Both the position numbers and the translations under genes were made by a program. 28,659 nt of DNA from CAUTXO01 sp963542625. Its GTDB lineage: Bacteria; Campylobacterota; Campylobacteria; Campylobacterales; SZUA-545. The notes under the pieces are model-generated. The model had not been told where the DNA came from. It saw nothing but the letters and a program-made list of their open reading frames with translations, and made no database searches. Shown here piece after piece: positions 1 to 7,930 of the stretch. Every line of letters begins with the position of its first letter. Within the stretch, counting starts at the first letter, position 1. The DNA is taken from assembly GCA_963542625.1 (NCBI GenBank), contig CAUTXO010000017.1:1-28659 (forward strand), in the 5' to 3' direction.

Positions 1-285
1 ACATTTAAGCGGCAACGAACGCACGTTATCCGCACGCGGGCAAAAGCAAATAAATGCACTCAGAAGCTGAAGCTGACGCGGAGCAAATACGAGCACCATT
101 CAAGCGAGCGCGCGCTATCGCACTCAGGCGAAAGCGCAACGTTTTACTTGGTGGTGGCTCACGCATAAGAAATGCTGCCGCACGCGGGCGGGCTGGTCCA
201 AAGTGCACAAAAGCTTTGGTTCGCGGCGCATATTGGTGCTACTGGCGCGGGGGCGCAGGCAAATCCACAGGGCAAATCCGCGAAG
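1..285. other. Left-edge region without a supported gene
   Basis: Nothing convincing is coded here. Open frames exist on both strands, but their translations are basic or low-complexity and lack ribosome binding sites or recognisable domains. The stretch is GC-rich, with short repeated words such as GCACGCGGGC near 31 and 178. Unlike the other gene-poor stretches of the window it contains no AGATCT. It follows the 3' end of the phosphatase gene on the minus strand; no T-rich hairpin terminator is evident. Confidence 0.5.
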
Positions 286-1497
286 CTAAACAAGCTTTTT
301 GATAACAACAAGCGTAGCGTCGTCTGCTATGTCGCTTTTATTAAGCGAGCTTTGCACGCCATCTACAAAATCCTTATCCAAAAACTTGAAAATGTCCGCG
401 CGCGCGGTGCTAAGGCTTGGGTCTTCCACCAAGCCGTCCGTATAAAGCACGATACTTTCAAAGCCGCTTATATCCATCGTGTCTATTCTGATGTTTTTCG
501 TGTAATTCATAAACGGAAGGTTGTTTGAGCGCAAGTATTTTCGCTCGCCGCCGCAAACAAGCCCCATCGGATACATACCGCCGCTTAGGTATTCAAGCTG
601 CGTGAAATCCTTGTTAAACCACACAAAACAGCAAGATAGCTGCTCTTCATTTCCAAGCACAGACTCAAAAACATTTGCCAAAAAATGCGTGAGCTTACGC
701 AAATTGCTTGAGCGGCTGACGTGCTTTTTCACGCGCGAAACAAAGGCATACGACGTAAGCGCAGGCATTATTCCGTGCCCCATCGCGTCTAAGATAAACA
801 CTAAATAGCCGTCGTCTTTTGTTCTCAAAATGGAATACATATCGCCTGCTAGCACATCGGCTGGCTTGTGAATAGTATAAACGGCAAAATTTTTATCGTC
901 TTTTAGCTCGTTTTCTATTGCCGCTTCTTGCTTGCTAAAGGCGCGCAGCTGGTCTTCTTGGTCGTATAAAAACCGGTCTTGGTAGTTTTCACCAAGCAAA
1001 AATTTCGCCGCAAAAGACGCAACAATATCCATCAGCATAAGATCCCGGCGCAAAAATTCTTGAAGATCTTCTGGGTCTTTTTTGTTAATAAGCTGAAACA
1101 CGGCAATTAATTTTCCGTCCTTTGAAACCACCGGATACGTCAGAATACAGCGGGTCGTGTAGCCTAGCTTTTCATCAACTTCTGGGTTAAAACACTTGTA
1201 TTCGTAAGGGTTATTGATGATGATTGGCTCTTTTTGCAACACGGATTCACCGACGATGCCCTTGTCCTTTTCAATCACGATCTGGTCTTTAACCCCATCC
1301 GCCATTTTCATCGTAAGACAGCCCTTTTTTTCATCGGCAATCCAGATGGTAGATCTATCCGCGCCAACAATCTCCCTAGCCATATGCGACATCAGCGCAA
1401 CAACATTAGAAAACGAGTTTTCTTCTAAAATTCTCTTTGAATAGCTCCTGATTATCTCAAGCGCATTAATCGCAATGTGCGGCGGCAAATTTTTCAT
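286..1497 (-). CDS. GAF domain plus PP2C (SpoIIE-type) serine phosphatase
   Basis: A 403-residue soluble protein, probably a signalling phosphatase that dephosphorylates Ser/Thr on a regulator such as an anti-sigma antagonist or another partner. Residues about 25-165 look like a GAF sensor domain (MSHMAREIVGADRSTIWIAD, then a VINKK-like end at FQLINKK). Residues about 205-400 carry the SpoIIE/PP2C motifs: AGDMYS, the metal-binding ILDAMGHG, YTDGLVED and the C-terminal ADDATLVVI. The aspartates needed for metal binding are present, so it should be active. It has no membrane segment. Its ATG overlaps the kdsB stop by ATGA, so it is translated with kdsB. No anti-sigma factor or STAS partner is visible in this window, so the target is unknown. 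Family assignment is firm; the pathway is not known. Confidence 0.88.
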   Translation of the reverse strand: MKNLPPHIAINALEIIRSYSKRILEENSFSNVVALMSHMAREIVGADRSTIWIADEKKGCLTMKMADGVKDQIVIEKDKGIVGESVLQKEPIIINNPYEYKCFNPEVDEKLGYTTRCILTYPVVSKDGKLIAVFQLINKKDPEDLQEFLRRDLMLMDIVASFAAKFLLGENYQDRFLYDQEDQLRAFSKQEAAIENELKDDKNFAVYTIHKPADVLAGDMYSILRTKDDGYLVFILDAMGHGIMPALTSYAFVSRVKKHVSRSSNLRKLTHFLANVFESVLGNEEQLSCCFVWFNKDFTQLEYLSGGMYPMGLVCGGERKYLRSNNLPFMNYTKNIRIDTMDISGFESIVLYTDGLVEDPSLSTARADIFKFLDKDFVDGVQSSLNKSDIADDATLVVIKKLV

Positions 1498-2198
1498 TTT
1501 AATTCCTTTATTTTTTCTAAATCCGCGGGCGTGTCTATGCCAAAACTATCGCTTTTAACTTCCACCATAGCAATTTTTTTGCCCCAATAGATTGCGCGCA
1601 GCTGCTCTAGCTTTTCCGTGCTCTCAAGCCCTGAGGCGCCAAGAGAGCAAAACTGGCGCAAGCTTTTTCTATCAAACCCGTAAATTCCAAGATGTAAAAA
1701 GTAGCCGTTAAAGGCTTCTCTGTCGTAAGGGATCTTAGATCTTGAAAAATAAATCGCGTCGCCAAAGGCGTCAAGCACAACCTTAACGCGGTTTGGATCC
1801 ATCACAGCACCGGCATCAAGCGCTTTGGCGCAACTTACCATCTTAAACTCTCTAGTAAGCGCGCCTAGCCTATCAAAAACGCTTTTTACAACGGGCGCTT
1901 CAATAAATGGCTCATCGGCTTGCACATTGACGATTAGCTCGTCATCGCCAAGCCCTAAAATATCCGCCGCTTCGTTAATTCTATCCGTCCCACTTGCGTG
2001 GTGCGCGCCCGTTAAAACAGCCTTTATGCCGTAACTATTCGCCACTTCAACCACTTCTTGGCTATCAGCGGCTATTGCAACGGCGCTAAGATCCTTAACC
2101 GCCATAGCCGTTTTAATGACCATAGGTAAACCGTTAATATCCGCTAAAACTTTTCTTGGAAACCTTGTGCTAGCTAATCTTGCCGGAATAATAATCAT
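1494..2198 (-). CDS. kdsB: 3-deoxy-manno-octulosonate cytidylyltransferase (CMP-Kdo synthetase)
   Basis: A cytosolic enzyme that activates Kdo with CTP to CMP-Kdo, the donor for the inner core of lipopolysaccharide. The 234-residue protein has the family hallmarks: N-terminal IIIPARLASTRFPRKVL nucleotide-binding loop starting at residue 2, the NVQADEPFI motif, HLGIYGFDR, and ESTEKLEQLRAIYWG near the C-terminus. Length matches the usual 230-250. The start is fixed because the conserved loop begins immediately after Met; no Shine-Dalgarno precedes it, and an extended -10 box lies only 6 nt upstream (see the promoter at 2205-2213). First gene of a two-gene operon with the phosphatase. It fits functionally with the glycan genes at 5073-10362. 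Confidence 0.95.
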   Translation of the reverse strand: MIIIPARLASTRFPRKVLADINGLPMVIKTAMAVKDLSAVAIAADSQEVVEVANSYGIKAVLTGAHHASGTDRINEAADILGLGDDELIVNVQADEPFIEAPVVKSVFDRLGALTREFKMVSCAKALDAGAVMDPNRVKVVLDAFGDAIYFSRSKIPYDREAFNGYFLHLGIYGFDRKSLRQFCSLGASGLESTEKLEQLRAIYWGKKIAMVEVKSDSFGIDTPADLEKIKELK

Positions 2199-2204
2199 AC
2201 GCGT

Positions 2205-2213
2205 ATTATATCA
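2205..2213 (-). promoter_or_regulatory. Extended -10 promoter for kdsB, possibly giving a leaderless mRNA
   Basis: On the minus strand the sequence reads TGATATAAT, a perfect extended -10 element. It is followed by ACGCGT and then directly by the kdsB ATG at 2198. Normal -10 to +1 spacing (6-7 nt) places the transcript start on or beside the A of the start codon. The same AT-rich patch read on the plus strand (TATTAT, 2204-2209) could serve the divergent gene at 2246. Confidence 0.55.
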
Positions 2214-2245
2214 GCCGTAAGTTAGATCTTCTTAAAATGGCGCGT

Positions 2246-2776
2246 ATGAAACACGTTTTTTTGCTTCTTTTTGTAAGCTTTTTTCACTCTTGTTTAGTTA
2301 AACCATCGCCAAAGATCTTGCACTTTGAAAGCGCGCTCTTTGATAGGCTCATTATTTTTAGCGCCGCGTATCCTAGCGCTAGGGTGGATCTTAACATCAC
2401 ACAATACCCAGCAAAGCTAGTGTTTAACGATTGCCACGCGCATTTAGACCCACAAAGCGCGCAAAATGAGATGACGCAAAAATCGCTAAAGTATTGCGAA
2501 AGCAACGCAAGCCTTGAGATGTCCGGCGACGAGCTCTTTTTTAACGGGCATATTTACCTTTACAAAGGCACGAGCCACTTTTGGCTAGGGAGCCAAAACG
2601 CGCAAGTTTTTGACAAGATCTCCGTCGGCAAGATGACGGATTTTGAGCGCTTCGTGCGTGGGCTAAAGCTAAAGGGCTCACGCGTAAAAGAAGGCTACAA
2701 CAAGTTTTATTTTGAAACGGACACAATTTTCATCTACCTTTTAAAAAACAAGCCCTACGAGATAATTTATGATTAG
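2246..2776 (+). CDS. Hypothetical exported protein or lipoprotein
   Basis: Not recognised. A 176-residue protein with an N-terminal hydrophobic signal (MKHVFLLLFVSFFHSC). The cysteine after it could be a lipidation site, but FHSC is a poor lipobox, so it may instead be a plain signal peptide or anchor. The rest is soluble, mixed alpha/beta in character, with two further Cys (NDCHAH and KYCESN) that could pair in the periplasm. An alternative start three codons upstream (2237) is possible; this ATG was preferred because it places Lys next to the hydrophobic core as in typical signals. Transcribed divergently from kdsB and overlapping rarD by 8 nt, so probably co-expressed with the transporter. 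Confidence 0.7.
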   Translation: MKHVFLLLFVSFFHSCLVKPSPKILHFESALFDRLIIFSAAYPSARVDLNITQYPAKLVFNDCHAHLDPQSAQNEMTQKSLKYCESNASLEMSGDELFFNGHIYLYKGTSHFWLGSQNAQVFDKISVGKMTDFERFVRGLKLKGSRVKEGYNKFYFETDTIFIYLLKNKPYEIIYD

Positions 2777-3647
2777 CAAAACGCAGCACGGGCTTATTTT
2801 AGCCATTGCCGCTTATAGCATTTGGGGGCTATTCCCGATTTACTTTAAAGCCCTAGATCATATGGAGCCGCTATCGGTGCTTTGCTACCGCATAATTTAT
2901 TCGTTTTTAATCATCTCCGTGTTCGTGATAAACAAAAACGATCTAGCAAAAATCGGCAAGATCTTAAAAAACGCCAAAAAGATGAAGTATTTGTTTGTAA
3001 GCTCGGCGCTCATTAGCCTAACGTGGCTAACCTACATCTGGGCGATTAATAACGACCGCATACTAGAAGCCGCGCTTGGGTATTTGATTAACCCGCTTTT
3101 AAACGTGCTCTTTGGCATTTTGTTTTTCAAAGAGAAATTCAACGCCGGGCAAAAGCTAGCCATTTTCATAGCCGTTGCGGCGGTGGGCTTGGAGATAATT
3201 AGCTACGGCACCTTTCCCGTTGTGTCGCTCATCTTGGGGCTAAGCTTTACGCTGTATGCAATCGTTAGAAAACAGATCTTAGTAGAAGCTAAACCCGGGC
3301 TTTTTGTGGAAACTATGTTTATGATTATCCCAGCGCTTGTGTTTTTAACGCTCCTTGCCCCGCGCGCGGATCTCCCAGGGGGCCAAAGCACGCTAATTAA
3401 CGCCTTGCTAGTTTTTGGCGGGGTCATTACGACCTTGCCGCTTTTGTTTTTCGTTGATGCGGCAAAAAAGCTCAAGCTCTCCGTGCTGGGGCTCATTCAG
3501 TATATAGATCCAACGCTTGGAATGCTGCTGGCGATTTTCGTCTATAAAGAAACAATAACAAACCCGCAAACATTTGTGCTAGTTTGGCTTAGTATTTTAA
3601 TCTTCGTCGTTTCTGGGCGCCTAAGATCTAGCCGCACCGGCGCTTAG
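2769..3647 (+). CDS. rarD: EamA-family transporter, RarD type
   Basis: A 292-residue inner-membrane protein with about ten hydrophobic segments, made of two EamA repeats. The N-terminal GLILAIAAYSIWGLFPIYFK followed by CYRIIYSF matches the RarD branch (E. coli RarD is 296 residues), whose substrate is not well established; members have been named for chloramphenicol sensitivity. Export of a metabolite is the usual inference. It starts inside the 3' end of the preceding exported-protein gene (8-nt overlap). Its 3' end overlaps the helicase gene on the other strand by 27 nt, so the two transcripts converge. The overlap contains an AGATCT palindrome. Confidence 0.88.
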   Translation: MISKTQHGLILAIAAYSIWGLFPIYFKALDHMEPLSVLCYRIIYSFLIISVFVINKNDLAKIGKILKNAKKMKYLFVSSALISLTWLTYIWAINNDRILEAALGYLINPLLNVLFGILFFKEKFNAGQKLAIFIAVAAVGLEIISYGTFPVVSLILGLSFTLYAIVRKQILVEAKPGLFVETMFMIIPALVFLTLLAPRADLPGGQSTLINALLVFGGVITTLPLLFFVDAAKKLKLSVLGLIQYIDPTLGMLLAIFVYKETITNPQTFVLVWLSILIFVVSGRLRSSRTGA

Positions 3648-4910
3648 ATCTTCATAAAACCTAAGCACGGCATCATTTACCCTAACAATAGAGCGCAAAT
3701 ACTCCCGCGTAATAGGCAATGCGCGCCGCAAAATCAGCGTTTGCGGGCTTATCCCGCGTGAAAGCGCCACGTAAAATTGGCTAGGCGTAAAAATATTATC
3801 TATGTTGCAAATTAAATTTTCAATCCCCATACCTTGCGATTTGTGAATAGTTATCGCAAACGCCACTTTAATGGGAAACTGCCGGCAAAAGGCAAGCTCA
3901 ATTTCTTGCGGCGTGCTTGCGCTAAAATCATACTCGCTCATCACAAACTCATAGCGGCTCAAAATTATCTCTTGGCCGCCGGATAAAATCACGATGTTTT
4001 CATCAACAAAGCCCGTGATAACCCCCTGCTGCCCGTTGTAAAACTCGCCGGCTTTATTAACCGTAAAAAGCACGCTAGCGCCCACTTTCACGTATAGATC
4101 CTGCTCAATCGGCAAGGTTTTTAGCCAAGCTAGCATCGCTTCGCGTGGCGTGTGTGGGGAGAGCTCCACGTCCGCGCCAAAGCGCGCAAAGGGCGCGTTT
4201 ATTTGCTCTAGCTTAAGGCGGTTAAAGGCGCTTACTTCTTTGTTTGTGCCATAAAGATTGGTGTATTCGCGCGTGCTAAGCGGCTTATTGCGCGCCAAAC
4301 CAAAAAGATACGCCAGCACTTCATCGTCAAGGCGCGCCTTGCGGATCTTATTTAGCACGCCGGCAAATTGCGCGTCCTTTGTGCGGCGGATCTGCTCTAG
4401 CTCAATCACGGCAAAGTCAAACTCTCTCCACGCAAGGCTTTCAAAGGCATAAACCCCACCGTCAAAAAGGCTCGTTTGCACCGGCGCTTTCACAGGCGGC
4501 AACTGGCAAAAATCGCCAAGCGCTAGCACCCTGCCGCTAAAGCCGGCACGGTTTAGCCTAAAGGCAATCATTCCAAAAAGCCCCGCGCCAAGCATACTCA
4601 CTTCGTCAATCACTAGCAAATCCAGCTTTTTCAAAAGCTCGTAAAGCGCGGGCAAATTTTTGTTTTTCTTATCCCAAAGCGCCAGCTCTTCTAGGTTATT
4701 TGAAACGCCGAACTTAAAAAACGAATGCACCGTTTGCCCGCCGATATTCACCGCCGCAATCCCCGTGCTAGCCAGCACCACGACGCTTTGCTTCTTGCGG
4801 CGCTGCTCGCTTATAATCTCCATCGCCGTGTGCGTTTTTCCCACACCGCCGCCGCCGGTTAAGAACACGTTTTGCGACTTTAGCTTTTCCAAAACAAAGG
4901 CACTATCCAT
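3621..4910 (-). CDS. Pif1-like ATP-dependent DNA helicase
   Basis: A 429-residue superfamily 1B helicase expected to move 5'-3' on single-stranded DNA. Motifs in order: Walker A TGGGGVGKT (residues 18-26), Walker B LLVIDEVSML, motif III LALGDFCQLPPV, a late ITIHKSQGM, and the arginine-finger motif FYVALSRG. This set is typical of Pif1 and RecD2-like enzymes; the short size and GDFCQLPPV favour Pif1. The ATG at 4910 is chosen because AGGAAG lies just upstream and the protein then begins 18 residues before Walker A; a GTG at 4958 would add 16 residues but lacks a binding site and runs into the repeat array. Likely roles are replication through G-quadruplex or other hard templates, or recombination. 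No neighbouring partner is evident. Confidence 0.88.
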   Translation of the reverse strand: MDSAFVLEKLKSQNVFLTGGGGVGKTHTAMEIISEQRRKKQSVVVLASTGIAAVNIGGQTVHSFFKFGVSNNLEELALWDKKNKNLPALYELLKKLDLLVIDEVSMLGAGLFGMIAFRLNRAGFSGRVLALGDFCQLPPVKAPVQTSLFDGGVYAFESLAWREFDFAVIELEQIRRTKDAQFAGVLNKIRKARLDDEVLAYLFGLARNKPLSTREYTNLYGTNKEVSAFNRLKLEQINAPFARFGADVELSPHTPREAMLAWLKTLPIEQDLYVKVGASVLFTVNKAGEFYNGQQGVITGFVDENIVILSGGQEIILSRYEFVMSEYDFSASTPQEIELAFCRQFPIKVAFAITIHKSQGMGIENLICNIDNIFTPSQFYVALSRGISPQTLILRRALPITREYLRSIVRVNDAVLRFYEDLSAGAARS

Positions 4911-4948
4911 AAACTTCCTATCAAGATGTGTCAAGACTAAAGGCTTTA

Positions 4949-5051
4949 AGATCTGCACTAGACTTGCGCCTAAGATCTAAGCTAGATCTAAGTGCAAGAT
5001 CTAGCGCTAAAATCCGCGTAAGATCTCAAGCCTTAGATCTAAGCAAGATCC
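4949..5051. repeat. AGATCT array between the helicase and the glycan operon
   Basis: Six AGATCT palindromes start at 4949, 4973, 4984, 4997, 5021 and 5035, followed by AGATCC at 5046. Spacings are 24, 11, 13, 24, 14 and 11 bp, that is, near multiples of 12. The flanks vary (GCT, GTGCA, CCGCGT), so this is not a simple tandem duplication. Most copies match YWAGATCTWR. The array lies upstream of the helicase start and downstream of the last glycosyltransferase gene, so it could act on either transcript. Confidence 0.85.
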
Positions 5052-5072
5052 GCGCCGCTAGCCTTGCAAAGC

Positions 5073-6080
5073 CTAGCCGCGCAAGATCTTTGCAATGGCG
5101 GCTTTAAAAACTTCTACACTCACAAGATTAGCCGTAAGCGGCTCGCCGGGTGCGGCAAAATCAGGGGGAAAAAGTATCTCATCTATCACGCCCGCGGTGC
5201 GCGGGATCTGCCAGTTTGGCGGGTTGCTATCGTAGCGCCAAAGGCTCACGCAGGGCGTTTTTTGCGTGTTTGCTAGGTGCTTTGTGCCGTTATCTTGTGT
5301 AAAATGCAGGCGTGATAATCCCAAAAACGCCGCTAGCGTCCCAAGATCTGCAAAATTCACGCCCGCGATGCAAGCCTTTTTGTTCTTGAGTAGCGCCGTA
5401 ATTTCAAGCACGCGCGGCGCTTCAGCGGGGGCGTAAATTAGCACGTTAGGCATACCAAATTCTTCGTAGATCTCATCGTAAAGCCGCGCCCAATTTTGCG
5501 CGCTCCAAAGGCTGTGCGCCACTTTTGATGTAGGGCTTGACGTTAAAAACTCGCCCGCTTTTAGCCCAAGGCGCGCTAAAACTTTAGCCGCGGCGGCTTT
5601 TGCGGCGGGGCTTGTGTTGATAAATGGCAGCGGCAACGGGTCAGGCGGAAAGGCATCAAGCAGGTGCAAAACGCTTAATTTGTGATGAGCGGAATACTCG
5701 TGCGGGAAGTCGCCGCGGTAGAGCTCGGTGTAAAAAAACGCGCGCTTTTTGTGAATGCCAACGCGCTGCGCTGCGCCACTTAGGTAGGCTAAAATCGCGG
5801 TTTTTGGCATACCAAGGCTATCAATTGCCACGTCAAAGTGCTTAGATCTAAGCTCTAAGACAAGGCGCAAGGTGCTAAAAAACCCGCCGTCAAAGTAAAA
5901 AACTTCATCGATGAACGGGTTGTTATCCGCAATGCCGCGCGCGATATGCTCGCAAACAAAGGTCGTGCGGCAGGCGGGGTAGCGAGCCTTTAGCGCCTCA
6001 AAAATCGGCAGGCTCATAATGCCATCGCCTATGCGCCTAAAATCGCACACCAAAATCCGCGCGTTATCGTGCAGCCTCAT
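5073..6080 (-). CDS. Glycosyltransferase family 9 (heptosyltransferase-like)
   Basis: A 335-residue GT-B enzyme that probably adds a heptose or related sugar to the LOS core at the cytoplasmic face of the inner membrane. The N-terminal ILVCDFRRIGDGIMSLPIFE matches the GT9 start, where the Asp in IGD is the usual catalytic-site residue. FTQDNGTKHLAN near residue 265 is the counterpart of the donor-binding D-G/S-G-xx-H-LA motif. It is the last gene of the minus-strand operon, and its start overlaps the 3' end of the upstream GT9 gene by 17 nt. Translation may therefore depend on that upstream gene, which carries the C10 tract; slippage there could lower this gene too. The exact sugar and acceptor cannot be read from sequence. 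Confidence 0.83.
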   Translation of the reverse strand: MRLHDNARILVCDFRRIGDGIMSLPIFEALKARYPACRTTFVCEHIARGIADNNPFIDEVFYFDGGFFSTLRLVLELRSKHFDVAIDSLGMPKTAILAYLSGAAQRVGIHKKRAFFYTELYRGDFPHEYSAHHKLSVLHLLDAFPPDPLPLPFINTSPAAKAAAAKVLARLGLKAGEFLTSSPTSKVAHSLWSAQNWARLYDEIYEEFGMPNVLIYAPAEAPRVLEITALLKNKKACIAGVNFADLGTLAAFLGLSRLHFTQDNGTKHLANTQKTPCVSLWRYDSNPPNWQIPRTAGVIDEILFPPDFAAPGEPLTANLVSVEVFKAAIAKILRG

Positions 6081-7065
6081 CTAATGCGACCTTAAATAAT
6101 TTATCCAGCGCCGCGTCTAGCACAGCAGGCGAGAAGTCGTAGCAAGCAAGGCGCGGCGAGTGCTTGCAGCGCCTATCAAAACCGCACGGGCGGCAGGGGA
6201 GATCTTGCGCGGTTTCTAGGGCGATGAACTTGCGGCTTGGAAAGGGCTCTGGCGAGAGTTGTTTAGCTAGCTGTTGGCCGTAGATCCCCATTGTTACAAG
6301 ATCTAAGCGCCGCGCTAGGTGAATAACGCCGCTATCTGTGCCGATGACGCAAAGGGCGGCGCACAAAAGGCTTTTTAGCTCCTTTAGATCCGTTTGAATG
6401 TGCTTTGCGTAGCCCCCGCTTAGCGCGGCTAGCTCCCCCGCGCGCTCTGTCTCTGTGCCAATTAGCGCCACGCCAAAGCCCATCGCGCGGCATTTTTCCA
6501 CAATTTGCATAACGATGCCGCTAGGCAAGATCCGCTCCGCAACGCTCGCGCCGATGTGTATAGCCACAAAAGCCTTGCGGGGGGGGGGCGCAAATGTGTT
6601 TCTATAACGCTCCATAAGCGCTGGATCTTTGTGTAAAAACTTGGCGTTTTTGTTGAAGTCTGTGATGAATAGCGCGTGCAAAATATCGTAATAAGCCATT
6701 GCGTGGAAAGGGTTTGCTAGCTCTACTAAAAGATCGTAAAATGCCCCCTTGCGCCGATTTGTGCGGTAGTTTTTAAAGCCGCCCGTTTTTTTAGTGCCTA
6801 GGAGTTTGCAGGTGTTTTTAAAGGGCTTTAGGGCTTGCATCGTGGCTTTTGTGCTGTCTATGTCTATGGCAAGATCTAGGGCAAGGCGGCTAGGCAACAG
6901 CTCATCAAGCCGCAGGGTTTCTATGCCCTCGCCATCGTATAGGGGGCTAAAATGCTCTCTAACAACGGCAAAAACCTTGTGCCCGCTGCGCGCAAAGTGC
7001 ATCGGGATAAGCGTTGAAGAGATGAGATCACCCAAAAGCCCCATATGGATAAAAAGCACGTTCAT
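6064..7065 (-). CDS. Glycosyltransferase family 9 (heptosyltransferase-like), with a poly-C tract
   Basis: A 333-residue GT9 enzyme: N-terminal FIHMGLLGDLISSTLIP and CVIGTDSGVIHLARRL (about residues 240-255) are the GT9 acceptor and donor motifs. A C-terminal Cys cluster, CRPCGFDRRCKH followed by LACY, is seen in some GT9 proteins and may bind a metal or form a structural knot. The middle of the gene holds ten consecutive C (plus-strand G10, 6579-6588) coding Pro160-Pro162 and the first base of Arg163. In this sequence the frame is intact (ON). Loss of one base would stop translation at about 6462-6464, and gain of one at 6521-6523, both removing the donor site. Its ATG overlaps the GT2 stop (ATGA). 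Family certain; heptose specificity inferred. Confidence 0.86.
   Translation of the reverse strand: MNVLFIHMGLLGDLISSTLIPMHFARSGHKVFAVVREHFSPLYDGEGIETLRLDELLPSRLALDLAIDIDSTKATMQALKPFKNTCKLLGTKKTGGFKNYRTNRRKGAFYDLLVELANPFHAMAYYDILHALFITDFNKNAKFLHKDPALMERYRNTFAPPPRKAFVAIHIGASVAERILPSGIVMQIVEKCRAMGFGVALIGTETERAGELAALSGGYAKHIQTDLKELKSLLCAALCVIGTDSGVIHLARRLDLVTMGIYGQQLAKQLSPEPFPSRKFIALETAQDLPCRPCGFDRRCKHSPRLACYDFSPAVLDAALDKLFKVALDEAAR
6579..6588 (-). repeat. Homopolymeric C10/G10 tract (phase-variation switch)
   Basis: Ten uninterrupted G on the plus strand, C on the coding strand, within the GT9 reading frame. Runs of about this length in surface-structure genes of Campylobacter and Helicobacter are well known sites of slipped-strand mispairing. 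It is the longest G/C run I saw in the window. Confidence 0.9.
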
Positions 7066-7922
7066 TTTAGGTAGGTCCTAATGACCGAATGCCAAAACTT
7101 ATGACTCCACCACGCGTGCGCAAAGGCAAGGCGCATATATTTTTTCGCTAGCGGTTTGTCGGGCGTTTTGCTTAAGATCCTAAACCAAAGCGGATAAACG
7201 CGCCTTAGCTTTTTTTGCACGCAAGGCTCATCTGCAAAGAGTTCGTAGGTTTGATGAACCCTATTAATCATAAAGCTATGATTTTTGCTAAGGCTAACGC
7301 CGTGATCCCTATAAAAACACAGGGCTTCGTCCAAAAAACCTATCTGATATTTTTTTGCAATCTTAAGCCAGAGCTGATAATCTTGCAAGGCTATGCCAAG
7401 CTCAAATCCGCCAGCATCACGCGCGGCTTGTGTTCTAAGGAGCGTCGTTGGCAAAATGATAAAACAATCTTGCACCAGCTCTTTGAATATAAACCCGCTA
7501 ACGCAATTTTTGCAGTTGTTTTGATTTGTTTGGATCTTGTTGCCCGCCTTGTCTATCAAAAACGCCCTTGAATACACCATTGCGTATTGCGGATTGGCGT
7601 GCAAAAAGGCAAGGGTTTTTGAGATGAAATCAGGGCTTAATATATCATCAGCATCAAGAAACTTCACAAATTCGCCACGCGCAAGATCTAAGCCCCGCGC
7701 GCAAGTGGCGGTTACGCCAGCGTTTTTTTGGTCTATGAATGTAAAGCTGTGTTTGTTAGCAAGATCTTGGATAACTCTAGCGGAATTATCCGTTGAGCCG
7801 TCGTTAATGACGATTAGCTCGATGTTTTTGTAGGTTTGCGCTAGAACGCTTTCTATTGCCGCCGTTACGTATTGTGCGTAGTTATAGCAGGGGATGATGA
7901 CGCTTACCAAACCGCTTTGCAT
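7062..7922 (-). CDS. Glycosyltransferase family 2
   Basis: A 286-residue GT-A enzyme using a nucleotide-sugar donor. Seen: LVSVIIPCYNYAQYV at the start, IELIVINDGSTDNS, GVTATCARGLDLARGEFVKF, and the metal-binding LDADD at about residue 90. The C-terminal third is basic and aromatic, without a clear membrane helix, and may sit on the inner membrane. A conserved-looking FYRDHGVSLS segment lies at about 210, common in GT2 enzymes of glycan clusters. The stop overlaps the next gene start by ATGA, and only 8 nt separate it from the upstream ligase-like gene, so it belongs to the same transcript. The transferred sugar cannot be predicted. Confidence 0.88.
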   Translation of the reverse strand: MQSGLVSVIIPCYNYAQYVTAAIESVLAQTYKNIELIVINDGSTDNSARVIQDLANKHSFTFIDQKNAGVTATCARGLDLARGEFVKFLDADDILSPDFISKTLAFLHANPQYAMVYSRAFLIDKAGNKIQTNQNNCKNCVSGFIFKELVQDCFIILPTTLLRTQAARDAGGFELGIALQDYQLWLKIAKKYQIGFLDEALCFYRDHGVSLSKNHSFMINRVHQTYELFADEPCVQKKLRRVYPLWFRILSKTPDKPLAKKYMRLAFAHAWWSHKFWHSVIRTYLK

Positions 7923-7930
7923 AAAGATCC

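Noticed and set aside
54..528. Overlapping plus-strand open frames of 82 and 118 residues at the left edge
   Set aside because: No binding site or family feature; the second runs antisense through the end of the phosphatase gene.
4949..5051. CRISPR-like regular repeats
   Set aside because: Repeat unit is only 6-10 bp and spacers are 5-18 bp; no cas genes nearby.
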